From NCBI RefSeq assembly GCF_042956465.1, contig NZ_JBIBGL010000004.1, forward strand, positions 124,001 to 188,000: 64,000 nt of DNA. Direction: 5' to 3'. Below the pieces are notes generated by a model. It was given only the letters and a program-made list of their open reading frames with translations. It had not been told where the DNA came from and searched no databases. Below, piece by piece: positions 17,201 to 24,814 of this stretch (the first letter of the stretch is position 1; every line of letters begins with the position of its first letter). The position numbers were made by a program, and so were the translations under genes. The stretch is from Embleya sp042956465 (GTDB lineage: Bacteria > Actinomycetota > Actinomycetes > Streptomycetales > Streptomycetaceae).

Positions 17201-18196
17201 TCGGCGAACGGACGCCGGCAGCCGCCCCGGACCGGCTTCGGTCTCGCCGGTGACGACGACCGTGCCGTCGGCGGACGCGGTGAGGTCCATCCGCGACAAC
17301 GTGCCCCGTGCCACCAACTGCGGGCGGTCCGTGCCCTTGCGCACGCCCTCGGCCGCCACGCGCATCACGGTTCCCTGCGGTGCCGAGGCGGCGGGCCCGG
17401 CCTTGTCGGCGGCGGCCGCGCGGTCCAGATAGACGATCCCGCCGTCGCGGTCCGCCTTGAGTTGAAAGGGAATGCTCGTGGTGACGGCGATCGGGGTCCG
17501 CTTCCCGAGTGCCGCACCCTTGCGGCCGATCCGGATCAACCGGTTGCCGTCCGCGGCCACGACCTCGTCGCCGTACGGCACCGCCGAGGTGACCTGACCG
17601 GTCAGTTCCAACGGCGCGGTGAGCTTCGCCGTCACCGTGTCGACCGACGTGATCCGGGTTGCGTTCACGGCCATGGTTTCGTCCGTGAACTGGGACAGCA
17701 CTGCCTCCTCGCCGGTGCCGCAGCCCGGCGAGAAGTAGGCGAGCGACGCCTGCACCGGCAGCTTGGTGACCTTGCCGGTGGCCAACTCGACCACGGCGGT
17801 GAACGCCCCGCGCGCCAGCAGGTTCGGCTTGTTGGTGAACGTGCGAGGCGCGTACGCGACCACCGCCCGCTTGCCGGAGCCGGTCACGCAGGCGTTGCCG
17901 ATCCAGGAGTCCGTGTCGAACCCCGGTTCGGACAGGCTCGCCGCAGTACGCCAGCCGTTGCCGTTGCCCGCGTTCGCGACCAGGATGTGGAACCCCTCCG
18001 CGTCACCGAGCGTCGTCCACGCGCCGGCCTCGGTCGCTTTCGCGGGCGCGGTGGAGGTGGTCGGGTCGGCGGTGGCCGCGCCGGCGTGCCAGGCGCCGCT
18101 CGCGAGGGATGTGCACGCCAGGAGGGCGGCCGTCCCGAGTGCGGTGCGGCGATCGATTCGTTTTCGGCTTCGTCGGATCCCGGTGGGTGCGCGCAT
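14246..18196 (-). CDS. Secreted multidomain protein: lytic transglycosylase-like plus SGNH/GDSL hydrolase
   Basis: 1316 residues from the ATG at 18196, with GAGAGGA upstream. A signal peptide is clear (GIRRSRKRIDRRTALGTAAL then a hydrophobic core and AGAATA). Residues about 45-390 have repeating beta-rich segments suggestive of a propeller. Around residue 500 is a transglycosylase-like core: VMLGITAQESNMW (catalytic-Glu context) with GYGITQVTDGM downstream. A beta-rich Cys-containing region follows. The last ~330 residues are an SGNH hydrolase: GDSYTSGEGAGDY (Ser about 1000), LTLGGNNGGG and ESFHPKSAG. It would act on wall peptidoglycan and an ester (acyl group or lipid). The gene is followed by a coupled membrane protein. 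Confidence 0.8.
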   Translation of the reverse strand: MRAPTGIRRSRKRIDRRTALGTAALLACTSLASGAWHAGAATADPTTSTAPAKATEAGAWTTLGDAEGFHILVANAGNGNGWRTAASLSEPGFDTDSWIGNACVTGSGKRAVVAYAPRTFTNKPNLLARGAFTAVVELATGKVTKLPVQASLAYFSPGCGTGEEAVLSQFTDETMAVNATRITSVDTVTAKLTAPLELTGQVTSAVPYGDEVVAADGNRLIRIGRKGAALGKRTPIAVTTSIPFQLKADRDGGIVYLDRAAAADKAGPAASAPQGTVMRVAAEGVRKGTDRPQLVARGTLSRMDLTASADGTVVVTGETEAGPGRLPASVRRPANAPKGALASIDGKALVTGAGWVGAGDPRVAPDQVPGEHTARVAVQDLTSGQGGTVDVAPGPPPAAAQGNDQSPALPAPQTAARLTVPDPNNPVEEERTCAVPRGDPKLQAFQPTPRQVEWAVDQVVSENLNKHVTRPADWKGTAIGAYQPQTLFPLDSLDGGGRIPAQVMLGITAQESNMWQATRYAVPGVTANPLIGNYYGTAYNPNGQIPDPWAVNWATADCGYGITQVTDGMRRGQPKYSEQMQKAIAVDYTANIAAGVNILVEKWNQTRGGGLKIGGGDPKYLESWFFALWAYNSGFHPESTAGANHGKWGVGFTNNPANPLWKANRTPFLENSSGGDDYSHAAHPQDWPYQEKVLGWAAHPISGLFKPGDMQPGYRAAWWTTPANRTAMKPPESLFCTSANECDPSKIGPNDSNQPGQGACTRTDLYCWWNQPISANAWKDCSIGVCGNAVHRFNDTYPEQPDENSYPPRCTGGLPAGALVVDDLPNGTRPAGTDTRSCGPVASAGTFRFTFAQSNGTYPGKIDTHQIGAGYGNHFWFTHTRKIGDANANRLDTTGTWELGQPLNTWTRVMVHIPNHGAQTQQAKYEVDTGTGSYTRTRYLNQKIKANTWVSLGVYEMTGTPRVKLGSQTEDGSGSEDVAWDAVAFQPLGAKPQHIVAVLGDSYTSGEGAGDYLPESNADHGESGWNACRRSKNAWSRKVTLPGSTASLGSLSDSWSPTAELGFVACSGARTGNVEDAAFDPTKQAFGEGQFKEMNQIRSGVLTQDTTLVMLTLGGNNGGGFAEAMRACAGLGQNCNEDSSFMPTYKGIIDNQMIPSLRGILTQIKTAAPNAQIVLMGYPELLSRTEKCAGSFYYMMPEVHALAELVNYANGKQQALVDDLKINWPMKIAYANPVDAFVGHSGCDDPEWINKVVIGPNGDGDFHQGDPVTKDAEQCTTDWLPEACISRESFHPKSAGTTGYAAVMRAKLDAIGYPGT

Positions 18197-18392
18197 GAAT
18201 TCCTCTCGCGTCCGCGCCGGGCTCACCGGCGACGTCGTCACGTGGGCCACGTCGACAGGGCGCCGATCCGAACGGCCTGCGGACGTGGGTGGATCCGTCC
18301 CGTGTCGGGGCGGCCGCTCGGAGTCGGGGCGCGCCCGAGCCGCGTCGAGACCACGCGCGAGCCGCCCCGGTCCTGCTCCGATGGCCGAGAAC

Positions 18393-18923
18393 TCAGTCGC
18401 AGTTCGTCGCGTTGCGGATCGCGTCGACGAGCGCCGAGCCGGAACCGGCGGAGTTCTTCATGATCGCGTAGACCTTTCCGCAACCACCCCGCGCGCGATA
18501 TACCGGCCCCGCGTACGAGGTGAAATTACCCACGTCCTCGGCGCACCCGTCGGCAATCCAGTTCGAACACAACTTGAGCTTCATCCACTTGGTGCTTGCG
18601 GTGTTGTTGTCGAGGATGGCGCACGTGGGTTCGTCGTTGGGAATATTTCCCGGGATACGGTAGGTGAAGAGCGTCGCCAGGCGATTGTCGGAGCTCGGGA
18701 GCCGTTCGGCGTTCTCGAGGACGTAGTTCGCACCGCAGACCACGAGCGCGGCCCGCACGGCTCCCGGATGGGCTGCGGCAAACGCCCGGGTGTCCGCGTC
18801 GGCCCGGTCGGAGAGCTTGACCGCGGGCGTGGGGGCGGCCTGGGCCTGCGGTACGGCAATACCTACCGCGGCGATGGTCGCGGTGGCGAGAAAGGATCGT
18901 GCGGCGAACTTGGCAATGGACAT
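18393..18923 (-). CDS. Secreted SapA-like (spore-associated protein A-like) protein
   Basis: 176 residues from the ATG at 18923, with GAGGGGAA upstream. The signal peptide is AARSFLATATIAAVGIAVPQ, ending at AQA/A. The mature part has six or more Cys (VVCGANYVLENAE, PTCAILDN, LKLCSNWIADGCAEDVGN, GGCGKVY, NATNCD) and the segment GNFTSYAGPVYRARGGCGK, close in pattern to the C-terminal part of SapA of Streptomyces spores. It is longer at the C-terminus than SapA. A role on the spore or hyphal surface is inferred; the assignment rests on remembered family pattern and is moderate. Confidence 0.55.
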   Translation of the reverse strand: MSIAKFAARSFLATATIAAVGIAVPQAQAAPTPAVKLSDRADADTRAFAAAHPGAVRAALVVCGANYVLENAERLPSSDNRLATLFTYRIPGNIPNDEPTCAILDNNTASTKWMKLKLCSNWIADGCAEDVGNFTSYAGPVYRARGGCGKVYAIMKNSAGSGSALVDAIRNATNCD

Positions 18924-19400
18924 GCGAATATTCCCCTCTGCATGGGAGGTGCCCGATTTCGCAAAATCCCCGTAGCCCATGGCTCGAGGCCGTTTCGCGT
19001 CGCAGGCGAGCCTAAGTCGGTCAAACGAGAAGCAACAGTGTCCGATTTGAAGCGGAATGGTGAATGTACATTTTCGACACACCGAGTGACAATGGCGAAC
19101 CATCTGATTGGTCGTCATGCAGCCATCAATCGGACACCGAAGAAACCCGAAGACGACCGGCCGCACACAGTCGGTCGAATATGTGACGTCGGTCACGTAC
19201 GAGGCCGCGGCTTGCAGCGGCCTGACCGGGGCCGCGCGTCGGGGTGTGGGTGACGACGCACCCCCGGCGGCATGCGCGCGTAAGGTCGCGCAAAGGGCGT
19301 TGCCTTGGGGAAGGGCCGGAATCCTCGACGGGCACTGCGAGTTGCCGACCGGCCGCCGTTGCAAGCCCAGGCACATGTTTCGAGCAGGAAGGCTGTGCTG
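18924..19400. other. Non-coding stretch with AT-rich segment
   Basis: 477 bp between the divergent SapA-like and DUF3052 genes. 18940-19180 is distinctly poorer in GC than its surroundings and probably holds the promoters of both. I see no convincing gene, terminator or repeat in it. Confidence 0.5.
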
Positions 19401-19820
19401 GTGGCTGCCGCGGATGCGCGGAACTACGCGCAGAGGATGGGCATCGTTCGATCCATGGTGGTTCAGGAGCTGGGCTGGGACAACGACACCGATGACGAAA
19501 TCCGCGCCGACGTCGAGGACTCGATCGGCAGCGGGATGGTGGACGACGAAACCGACCGCGTCGTGGACGTCGTCCTGTTGTGGTGGCGGCTGGGGGATGG
19601 CGACCTGGCAAGCGACCTCACGGATGTGGTGGCGCCCCTGTCCGACACGGGTGTGGTCTGGGTCCTCACTCCGCGGACGGGCAAGCCCGGCCACGTCGAT
19701 CCGAGCGAGATCGCCGAGGAAGCGAACGCGGCCGGCCTGGCATCCATCGCCGTCGTCAACCTCGGGGCATGGTCCGGCAACCGCCTCGTCCGGCCCGAGA
19801 ATTCGCGCGAACAGCGGTAG
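19401..19820 (+). CDS. DUF3052-family protein
   Basis: 139 residues from a GTG at 19401; AGGAAGG lies 8-9 nt upstream, and a GTG two codons earlier is too close to it. The pattern GIVRSMVVQELGWDNDTDDE, DEIRADVEDSIG, VDVVLLWWRLGDGDL and LSDTGVVWVLTPRTGKPGHV matches the actinobacterial DUF3052 family throughout, ending in LVRPENSREQR. Family members are small acidic cytoplasmic proteins of unknown function, found across Streptomyces and Mycobacterium. It is the last host-like gene before the van island. Confidence 0.88.
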   Translation: MAAADARNYAQRMGIVRSMVVQELGWDNDTDDEIRADVEDSIGSGMVDDETDRVVDVVLLWWRLGDGDLASDLTDVVAPLSDTGVVWVLTPRTGKPGHVDPSEIAEEANAAGLASIAVVNLGAWSGNRLVRPENSREQR

Positions 19821-19875
19821 CCACAGCCCGACATCACACCGAGGGGCCACCGCAGGACCTCGGCCGCGCCGGCCC

Positions 19876-19977
19876 GGAGCATATCGCCGGCATATCGAAA
19901 ACCACATACGTGCCGGCAACACCACGCTGCCTTGACTGGGGGCATGTCCCGCAGCGAACCGGCAAGAACAACAGCCC
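19876..19977 (+). repeat. van-island repeat copy A (before vanK)
   Basis: The first of four related elements. The core 19876-19936 includes CATATCGAAAACCACATACG, then CAACACCACGCTG and ends TTGAC. Similarity to copy C continues past it through GGCATG and AGCGAACCGGC, so copy A includes the equivalent of the first ~12 vanH codons without a vanH gene behind it. Its TTGAC end faces vanK. It sits in the 368-bp gap 19821-20188, where I see no gene. It is a likely VanR-controlled promoter for vanK. Confidence 0.75.
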
Positions 19978-20188
19978 GGCCTCCGACGTCCTCGTCCCCC
20001 TCGGCCGCCGGGCGCGCCCTCGGGCAGGGCGATGTGCACCGCTGTACTCGTGGTGTCGGTCGCGAACAGTCCAGTGACCCGATGCCACCGGCACTGGGAG
20101 CGCGTCGGCGCCCTGTCCGAGAAGGTTGTCGTCAGGATGGGGACCGGTGCGCCGAGCCGCGCACCGCCCAGGGGTCGAGGTCGTGGAC

Positions 20189-21301
20189 GTGGGTCTGACC
20201 GTCGGGCCGATCGGCCCCGCCGAGCACTCGGCATTCGTGCAGGCACGGCGGTCGGTCAGCTTCCTGCAGACCCCGGCATGGGGTCGCGTCAAGACCGAGT
20301 GGCGCAGCGAGTCCCTCGGCTGGTACGACGGCCGGCAACCGGTCGGCGCCGGGCTCGTCCTGCACCGGCCGGTCCCGCGGCTCGAGCGCTTCACGCTGGC
20401 CTACCTGCCCCAGGGCCCGGCCATCGACTGGACCGGCGACATCGACGCGTGGCTCGATCCGCTGGCGGCCTACCTCAGGGCACACGGCGCGTTCGCGATC
20501 CGACTCGGCCCGCCGGTGCGCACGAACACCTGGAGCGCGGCCCGGGTCAAGGAGGGCATCGCCGACCCGGCCATCAGGCGGCTCACCGAGATGTCCGACC
20601 CGCAGTCCGACCCGGTCGGTACCCGCGTGGCCCGCCGACTCGCGGACGCAGGCTGGCTGCCGCAGAGCCCGGAGGACGGCTTCGGGGTCGGCCAACCGCA
20701 GTTCACCTATGAGATTCCACTGACCGGCAGGACCGAGGACGACCTGCTGGGGGGCATGAATCAGCTCTGGCGCCGCAACATCAAGAAGGCGGCCAAGGAG
20801 GGCGTCGAGGTCACGATCGGTGCGGACCTGAAGGCGTTCCACGACCTCTACGTCCACACCGCCGCGCGCGACCGCTTCACGCCCCGGCCGCTGCGCTACT
20901 TCGAGACCATGTTCGCGGCGATGGGCGCCGAGGACCCCGAGCGGATCCGGCTCTATCTGGCCCGCCACCGGGGCGATCCGGTCGCCGCCACCATCCTGGT
21001 CCGCGTCGGCGGCCACGCCTGGTACTGCTACGGCGCCTCCTCCACCGAAAAGCGCGAGGTGCGCGGCTCCAACGCCTGCCAGTGGGCGATGATCCGCGAC
21101 GCGCTGGCGGCCGGCTGCGACGTCTACGACCTGCGCGGCATCACCCCCACCCTCGACGCGGACGATCCGCACGTCGGGTTGGTCCAGTTCAAGGTCGGCA
21201 TCGGCGGGCAGGCGGTGCGGTATGTCGGCGAGTGGGACCTGCCGCTGCGACCGGTGGTCTATCGGGCCTTCGACCTCTACATGAGGCGTCGCGGCCGCTG
21301 A
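20189..21301 (+). CDS. vanK: VanK, FemX/FemAB-type peptidoglycan cross-bridge ligase
   Basis: 370 residues from a GTG at 20189 (GAGG 8 nt upstream); a GTG at 20183 is also possible. It is a FemXAB two-GNAT-domain aminoacyltransferase: SFLQTPAWGRVKTEWRSESLGW opens domain 1, GMNQLWRRNIKKAAKEGV begins the coiled-coil-like substrate segment, and domain 2 has ATILVRVGGHAWYCYGASS and YDLRGITPTLDADDPHVGLVQFK. In Streptomyces coelicolor VanK adds the Gly branch to lipid II precursors ending in D-Ala-D-Lac, which the housekeeping FemX cannot use. Its place just before vanHAX agrees with this. vanJ, normally adjacent, is absent. Confidence 0.88.
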   Translation: MGLTVGPIGPAEHSAFVQARRSVSFLQTPAWGRVKTEWRSESLGWYDGRQPVGAGLVLHRPVPRLERFTLAYLPQGPAIDWTGDIDAWLDPLAAYLRAHGAFAIRLGPPVRTNTWSAARVKEGIADPAIRRLTEMSDPQSDPVGTRVARRLADAGWLPQSPEDGFGVGQPQFTYEIPLTGRTEDDLLGGMNQLWRRNIKKAAKEGVEVTIGADLKAFHDLYVHTAARDRFTPRPLRYFETMFAAMGAEDPERIRLYLARHRGDPVAATILVRVGGHAWYCYGASSTEKREVRGSNACQWAMIRDALAAGCDVYDLRGITPTLDADDPHVGLVQFKVGIGGQAVRYVGEWDLPLRPVVYRAFDLYMRRRGR

Positions 21302-21314
21302 GCCCGAATCCCAT

Positions 21315-21543
21315 GGTCGGCGACCGCCGGCGAACGCCGCGGCGACCTCGTCGAAGCGTGCCCTGCGGGAGGCCTGGACGAGCACCACGTCGCCGGCGGC
21401 GAGGTGGCCGCGCAGCCGGTCGACAGCCGCGTCGTCGTCGACCGGTGCCACCACCTACTCCCCCGCCGCGTCGGCGATCGACCGAGCGGCCTCGCCGACC
21501 AGGCGGGCCCGGCCACCACGTCGGCCGGGCCCGCCTGGTCGGC
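21315..21543 (-). pseudogene. C-terminal remnant of a murF-like gene
   Basis: On the minus strand the reading GRARLVGEAARSIADAAGE, then a TAG at 21457-21455, then VVAPVDDDAAVDRLRGHLAA and GDVVLVQASRRARFDEVAAA runs in one frame. It matches the end of MurF ligases ('vGxeAxxIA... DvdaAlelLrxxLrpGDVVLVKaSRaaxleeva'). Everything upstream is missing: the frame instead joins, at about 21545-21649, sequence derived from the vanH 5' end (copy B). MurF2 genes accompany van genes in several glycopeptide producers, so this looks like the scar of a lost murF in the same island. Confidence 0.55.
21494..21543. terminator. Perfect 21-bp inverted repeat, strong hairpin
   Basis: 21494-21514 (begins GCCGACCAGG) and 21523-21543 (ends CCTGGTCGGC) are exact reverse complements with an 8-nt loop. 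It lies about 190 bp after vanK and could terminate it. The right arm lies over the murF remnant, so the hairpin may instead have arisen by inverted duplication during the rearrangement. Confidence 0.6.
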
Positions 21544-21590
21544 GTATTCGTGGCCGTCCGACGTACTCGTGGCCGTCCGACGTATTCGCC
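21543..21590. repeat. Two and a half 19-bp tandem repeats
   Basis: CGTATTCGTGGCCGTCCGA (21543-21561) is followed by a copy with one change (21562-21580) and a partial third. It lies between the hairpin and repeat copy B, in the scarred segment between vanK and vanH. Confidence 0.6.
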
Positions 21591-21619
21591 GGCCGAGGCG
21601 ACGAAGAGGCCGCCCGGCG

Positions 21620-21704
21620 CGGCTCGCTGTGGATGACACCTCCAGTCAACTCAGCGTGGTGTTGCGGGCGCGTATGCGGCTTTCGACTTGCCGACGAGAT
21701 GCCA
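21620..21704 (-). repeat. van-island repeat copy B (inverted, after vanK)
   Basis: The minus-strand copy. The core 21645-21704 begins GTCAACTCAGCGTGGTGTTG and continues CGCGTATGCGGC. On the minus strand it is followed by codons reading VIHSEPRRAA, similar to the vanH start MTHSEPARTAAR. Its TTGAC end faces vanK, making it an inverted partner of copy A. It is the most diverged of the four. Confidence 0.7.
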
Positions 21705-21796
21705 TCGACCTGTGACGTCGAGCACCTATGTGCGTGAACCGTCGAGGACCAATCGCCCGCCCACGACGATCAAGAAAACGCACCCCCCTGCAATAC

Positions 21797-21900
21797 CGGC
21801 CGGTAACATAGCGTCGGCATATCGAAAACCACATACGCGCCGGCAACACCACGCTCTCTTGACTGAGGGCATGACGCACAGCGAACCGGCACGAACAGCC
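21797..21900 (+). promoter_or_regulatory. van-island repeat copy C: vanH promoter region
   Basis: The core 21803-21863 includes CATATCGAAAACCACATACG and CAACACCACGCTC and ends TTGAC, 8 bp before the vanH ATG. Similarity with copy A runs on into the first vanH codons. Because the element is repeated before vanK and vanR, it is the best candidate for a VanR-activated promoter. With so little leader the transcript may be nearly leaderless. Exact -10 and -35 boxes cannot be fixed by eye. Confidence 0.65.
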
Positions 21901-22917
21901 GCCCGCCGCACCCGATCGCAGGAATCCTCGTCCTCCTCGACGGTGCCGGCATCGGTGGGAATCACGATTTATGGATGCGAGCCGGACGAGGCCGTTCTGT
22001 TCCGAGAGATGACGCCTCGCCTCGGCGTGGTGCCCACCATCACGGAGGCAGCGGTATCCGAAGCCAATATCGAACTGGCCTTCGGCAATCGATGCATCAG
22101 CGTCGGTCACAAGACTCGGGTCACGGATTCCACTCTTCGTGCGCTCCGCCGAGCCGGGGTAACTTACGTCTCCACGAGAAGCATCGGATACAACCATATC
22201 GATGTGAACTACGCGGAGAGTGTCGGCATCTGCGTCGAAAACGTGACCTATTCACCCGACAGCGTGGCCGACTACACCCTCATGCTGATGCTGATGACGG
22301 TGCGGAATGCAAAAGCCATCATCCGCCGCACGGATATCCACGACTACACGTTGGACGATGTGCGCGGGAAAGAGCTACGCGACCTGACCGTCGGGGTGAT
22401 CGGAACGGGACGCATCGGCTCGGCCGTCATGGACAGGCTGCGGGGTTTCGGCTGCCGAATACTGGCCCATGACAATCGTCCCGCCGCGTCCGCTGTCGAT
22501 TACGTCTCCCTCGACGAATTGCTACGGCTGAGCGACATCGTAACGCTTCATACACCGCTCGACGCGAACACACACCATCTCCTGAACCGTAGACGCATCG
22601 AGCAGATGAAGCACGGTGCACTCATTGTCAATACCGGACGCGGTTCGCTTCTCGACACCGAGGCCCTGGTTTCCGCGTTGGAAAGCGGCAGGTTGGGCGG
22701 CGCGGCTTTGGATGTCCTCGAAGGAGAGGAGGGAATATTCTACGCCGACCACCGAGACAAGGCCTTCGAAAGCAAATCGTTGATGCGACTGCAAGGACTA
22801 CCGAATGCAATCATCAGTCCGCACACCGCGTACTACACGGACCACGCCCTGCGTGACACCGTCGAAAATTCCATCACCAACTGCCTGGACTTCGAAAGCA
22901 GGAATCAGCATGGATAA
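21871..22917 (+). CDS. vanH: VanH, D-lactate dehydrogenase (glycopeptide resistance)
   Basis: 348 residues from the ATG at 21871. A non-conserved Ser/Arg-rich lead (MTHSEPARTAARRTRSQESS) precedes the catalytic fold starting VGITIYGCEPDEAVLF. The Rossmann loop is VGVIGTGRIGSAV; substrate and catalytic segments are VNTGRGSLLDTEAL (Arg) and the late ISPHTAYYTD (His). YISTRSIGYNHID-type sequence is present as YVSTRSIGYNHIDV. It reduces pyruvate to D-lactate for VanA. It overlaps vanA by 8 bp. Codon use is less GC-biased than most of the window. Confidence 0.95.
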   Translation: MTHSEPARTAARRTRSQESSSSSTVPASVGITIYGCEPDEAVLFREMTPRLGVVPTITEAAVSEANIELAFGNRCISVGHKTRVTDSTLRALRRAGVTYVSTRSIGYNHIDVNYAESVGICVENVTYSPDSVADYTLMLMLMTVRNAKAIIRRTDIHDYTLDDVRGKELRDLTVGVIGTGRIGSAVMDRLRGFGCRILAHDNRPAASAVDYVSLDELLRLSDIVTLHTPLDANTHHLLNRRRIEQMKHGALIVNTGRGSLLDTEALVSALESGRLGGAALDVLEGEEGIFYADHRDKAFESKSLMRLQGLPNAIISPHTAYYTDHALRDTVENSITNCLDFESRNQHG

Positions 22918-23959
22918 GCTGAGGGTCGGAATCATATTCGGAGGCTGTTCCGAAGAACATCCCATCTCCATCAAATCCGCACAGCGGGTCGCCGGAAGCC
23001 TCGATACCGAAAAATACGTGCCGTTCTTCATCGGAATCACGAAGAGCGGCACGTGGAAGCTCTGCGACGGACCCGGCGAGGATTGGGAGGCAGGAAATTG
23101 CCGTCCGGTCGTGCTGTCACCGGACAGAGGCGTCCACGGATTGCTCGTCCTGGAGCAGGGCGGGCAGGGACGATACGACACCATCGGCTTGGACGTCGTG
23201 TTGCCCGTTCTGCACGGCACACTCGGCGAGGATGGTGCGATACAGGGCCTGCTGGAGCTCTCCGGAATCCCGTACGTCGGCTGCGATGTCCAAAGCTCCG
23301 CTCTGTGCATGGACAAATCCCTCGCCTACGCCGTCGCCGGAAGCGCGGGAATTGCCACGCCGAGTTTCCGGACCGTCATGGCGAACGAGAACATCGATGC
23401 CAACAGGCTCGACTACCCCGTCTTTGTGAAGCCGGCCCGTTCGGGGTCGTCCTTCGGGGTCGGCAAGGTATCTCGGAAAGAAGAACTCCCGAGTGCGTTG
23501 GAAGCCGCAAGAAGGTACGACTCGAAGGTGTTGATCGAAGAGGCCGTCGTCGGCAGCGAGGTCGGGTGCGCCATATTGGGGAACCACCCGGATGTGATCA
23601 CCGGCGAGGTGGACCGAATCGCCCTCTCCCACGGTTTCTTCAAAATCCATCAGGAGCGGGATCCCGAGGGCGGTTCCGACAATTCGACACCCATCGTCCC
23701 GGCCGACATTTCGACGGAGGCGCGCTCGCTCGTCCAGGAGACGGCAAAGGCCGTATATCGAGCCTTCGGATGCAGTGGACTGGCGCGCGTGGACATGTTC
23801 CTCAAGGAAAATGGAGAGGTGGTCCTCAACGAGGTCAACACCCTGCCCGGCATGACCTCGTACAGCCGCTATCCGAGAATGATGGCGGCCGCCGGGTTGC
23901 CGCTTTCCGAAGTGATCGACCGGCTGGTGTCCTCGGCCATGGGCAGGAAAAGCCGATGA
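22910..23959 (+). CDS. vanA: VanA-type D-Ala-D-Lac ligase
   Basis: 349 residues from the ATG at 22910. An ATP-grasp ligase with GIIFGGCSEEHPISIKSA at the N-terminus, VLPVLHGTLGEDGAIQGLLE, PVFVKPARSGSSFGVGKV (ATP-binding loop) and EVNTLPGMTSYSRYP at the C-terminus. The omega-loop reads FFKIHQERDPEGGSDN; its His (about residue 247) corresponds to the His that gives VanA-type enzymes their preference for D-lactate over D-alanine. The product D-Ala-D-Lac replaces D-Ala-D-Ala in wall precursors and lowers vancomycin binding. It overlaps both vanH (8 bp) and vanX (4 bp). Confidence 0.95.
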   Translation: MDKLRVGIIFGGCSEEHPISIKSAQRVAGSLDTEKYVPFFIGITKSGTWKLCDGPGEDWEAGNCRPVVLSPDRGVHGLLVLEQGGQGRYDTIGLDVVLPVLHGTLGEDGAIQGLLELSGIPYVGCDVQSSALCMDKSLAYAVAGSAGIATPSFRTVMANENIDANRLDYPVFVKPARSGSSFGVGKVSRKEELPSALEAARRYDSKVLIEEAVVGSEVGCAILGNHPDVITGEVDRIALSHGFFKIHQERDPEGGSDNSTPIVPADISTEARSLVQETAKAVYRAFGCSGLARVDMFLKENGEVVLNEVNTLPGMTSYSRYPRMMAAAGLPLSEVIDRLVSSAMGRKSR

Positions 23960-24564
23960 AAGACGGCTTCGTCTTCGTGGACGAGTTCGTGTCCGGAGTG
24001 CTTTGGGATGCCAAGTACGCCACCTGGGACAATTTCACCGGCAAACCGGTGGACGGCTATCTGGCAAATCGCATCGTCGGCACACGGGCATTGTGCACGG
24101 CCCTGGAAGGAGCGCGAGAAGAGGCCGCGTCCCGTGGCTTCGGCCTGCTTCTCTGGGACGGCTATCGTCCTCAACGCGCCGTGGATAGCTTTCTGCGCTG
24201 GTCCGAACAGCCGGAGGACGGCCGGACGAAGGCACGGCATTATCCGAATATCGACAGGGCCGAGATGTTCGAACAAGGATACGTGGCCGCCAAATCGGGT
24301 CACAGTCGAGGCGGCACCGTCGACCTGACGCTCTATCACTCGGCCACCGGTGAACTTGCTCCCATGGGGGGCGACCACGACCTGATGGATTCGATCTCAC
24401 ATCACGGGGCCGAAGGAATCACGCACGTCGAAGCGAGGAACCGCGAATACCTTCGTTCCATCATGGAGGACTGCGGTTTCAGCTCCTACGACTGCGAGTG
24501 GTGGCACTACACGCTGAAGGACGAACCTTATCCGGACACCTACTTCGATTTTCCCATAGCGTAG
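23956..24564 (+). CDS. vanX: VanX, zinc D-Ala-D-Ala dipeptidase
   Basis: 202 residues, the family length; the start ATG at 23956 overlaps the vanA TGA (ATGA). Zinc ligands fall at the known VanX positions: His116 and Asp123 in GHSRGGTVDL and His184 in EWWHY, with catalytic Glu181 just before. LLLWDGYRPQRAVDSF carries the conserved Arg near position 71. It hydrolyses D-Ala-D-Ala so that only the D-Ala-D-Lac made by VanHA enters the wall. The vanHAX operon ends here. Confidence 0.96.
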   Translation: MKDGFVFVDEFVSGVLWDAKYATWDNFTGKPVDGYLANRIVGTRALCTALEGAREEAASRGFGLLLWDGYRPQRAVDSFLRWSEQPEDGRTKARHYPNIDRAEMFEQGYVAAKSGHSRGGTVDLTLYHSATGELAPMGGDHDLMDSISHHGAEGITHVEARNREYLRSIMEDCGFSSYDCEWWHYTLKDEPYPDTYFDFPIA

Positions 24565-24814
24565 TCGAGCCGGGGATGAATCGAAGTCGTCGTGATGTCG
24601 CAGGCGTCCTGCCCGGCAGCCGATCGAGGTAGGCGGCGAGCGCGTCGAGGCTCCGGCAGTCCGGGGCGACCTTGCCAAGTCGCCCTCGACCACCGGAGCT
24701 TCGACGCGGGTCTCCGGCGGTCGGTGGGCACGGGAGGCACCGCAGGACGTCCCGGCCCGGCGGCCGACGACAACGGCGTGGACGCCGGGTATCCGCCGGA
24801 ACGCCATGCCCCCC

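Noticed and set aside
13829..18463. 1544-codon plus-strand open frame opposite the transglycosylase/SGNH gene
   Set aside because: High-GC antisense artefact; the minus strand has a signal peptide, ribosome site and two catalytic domains.
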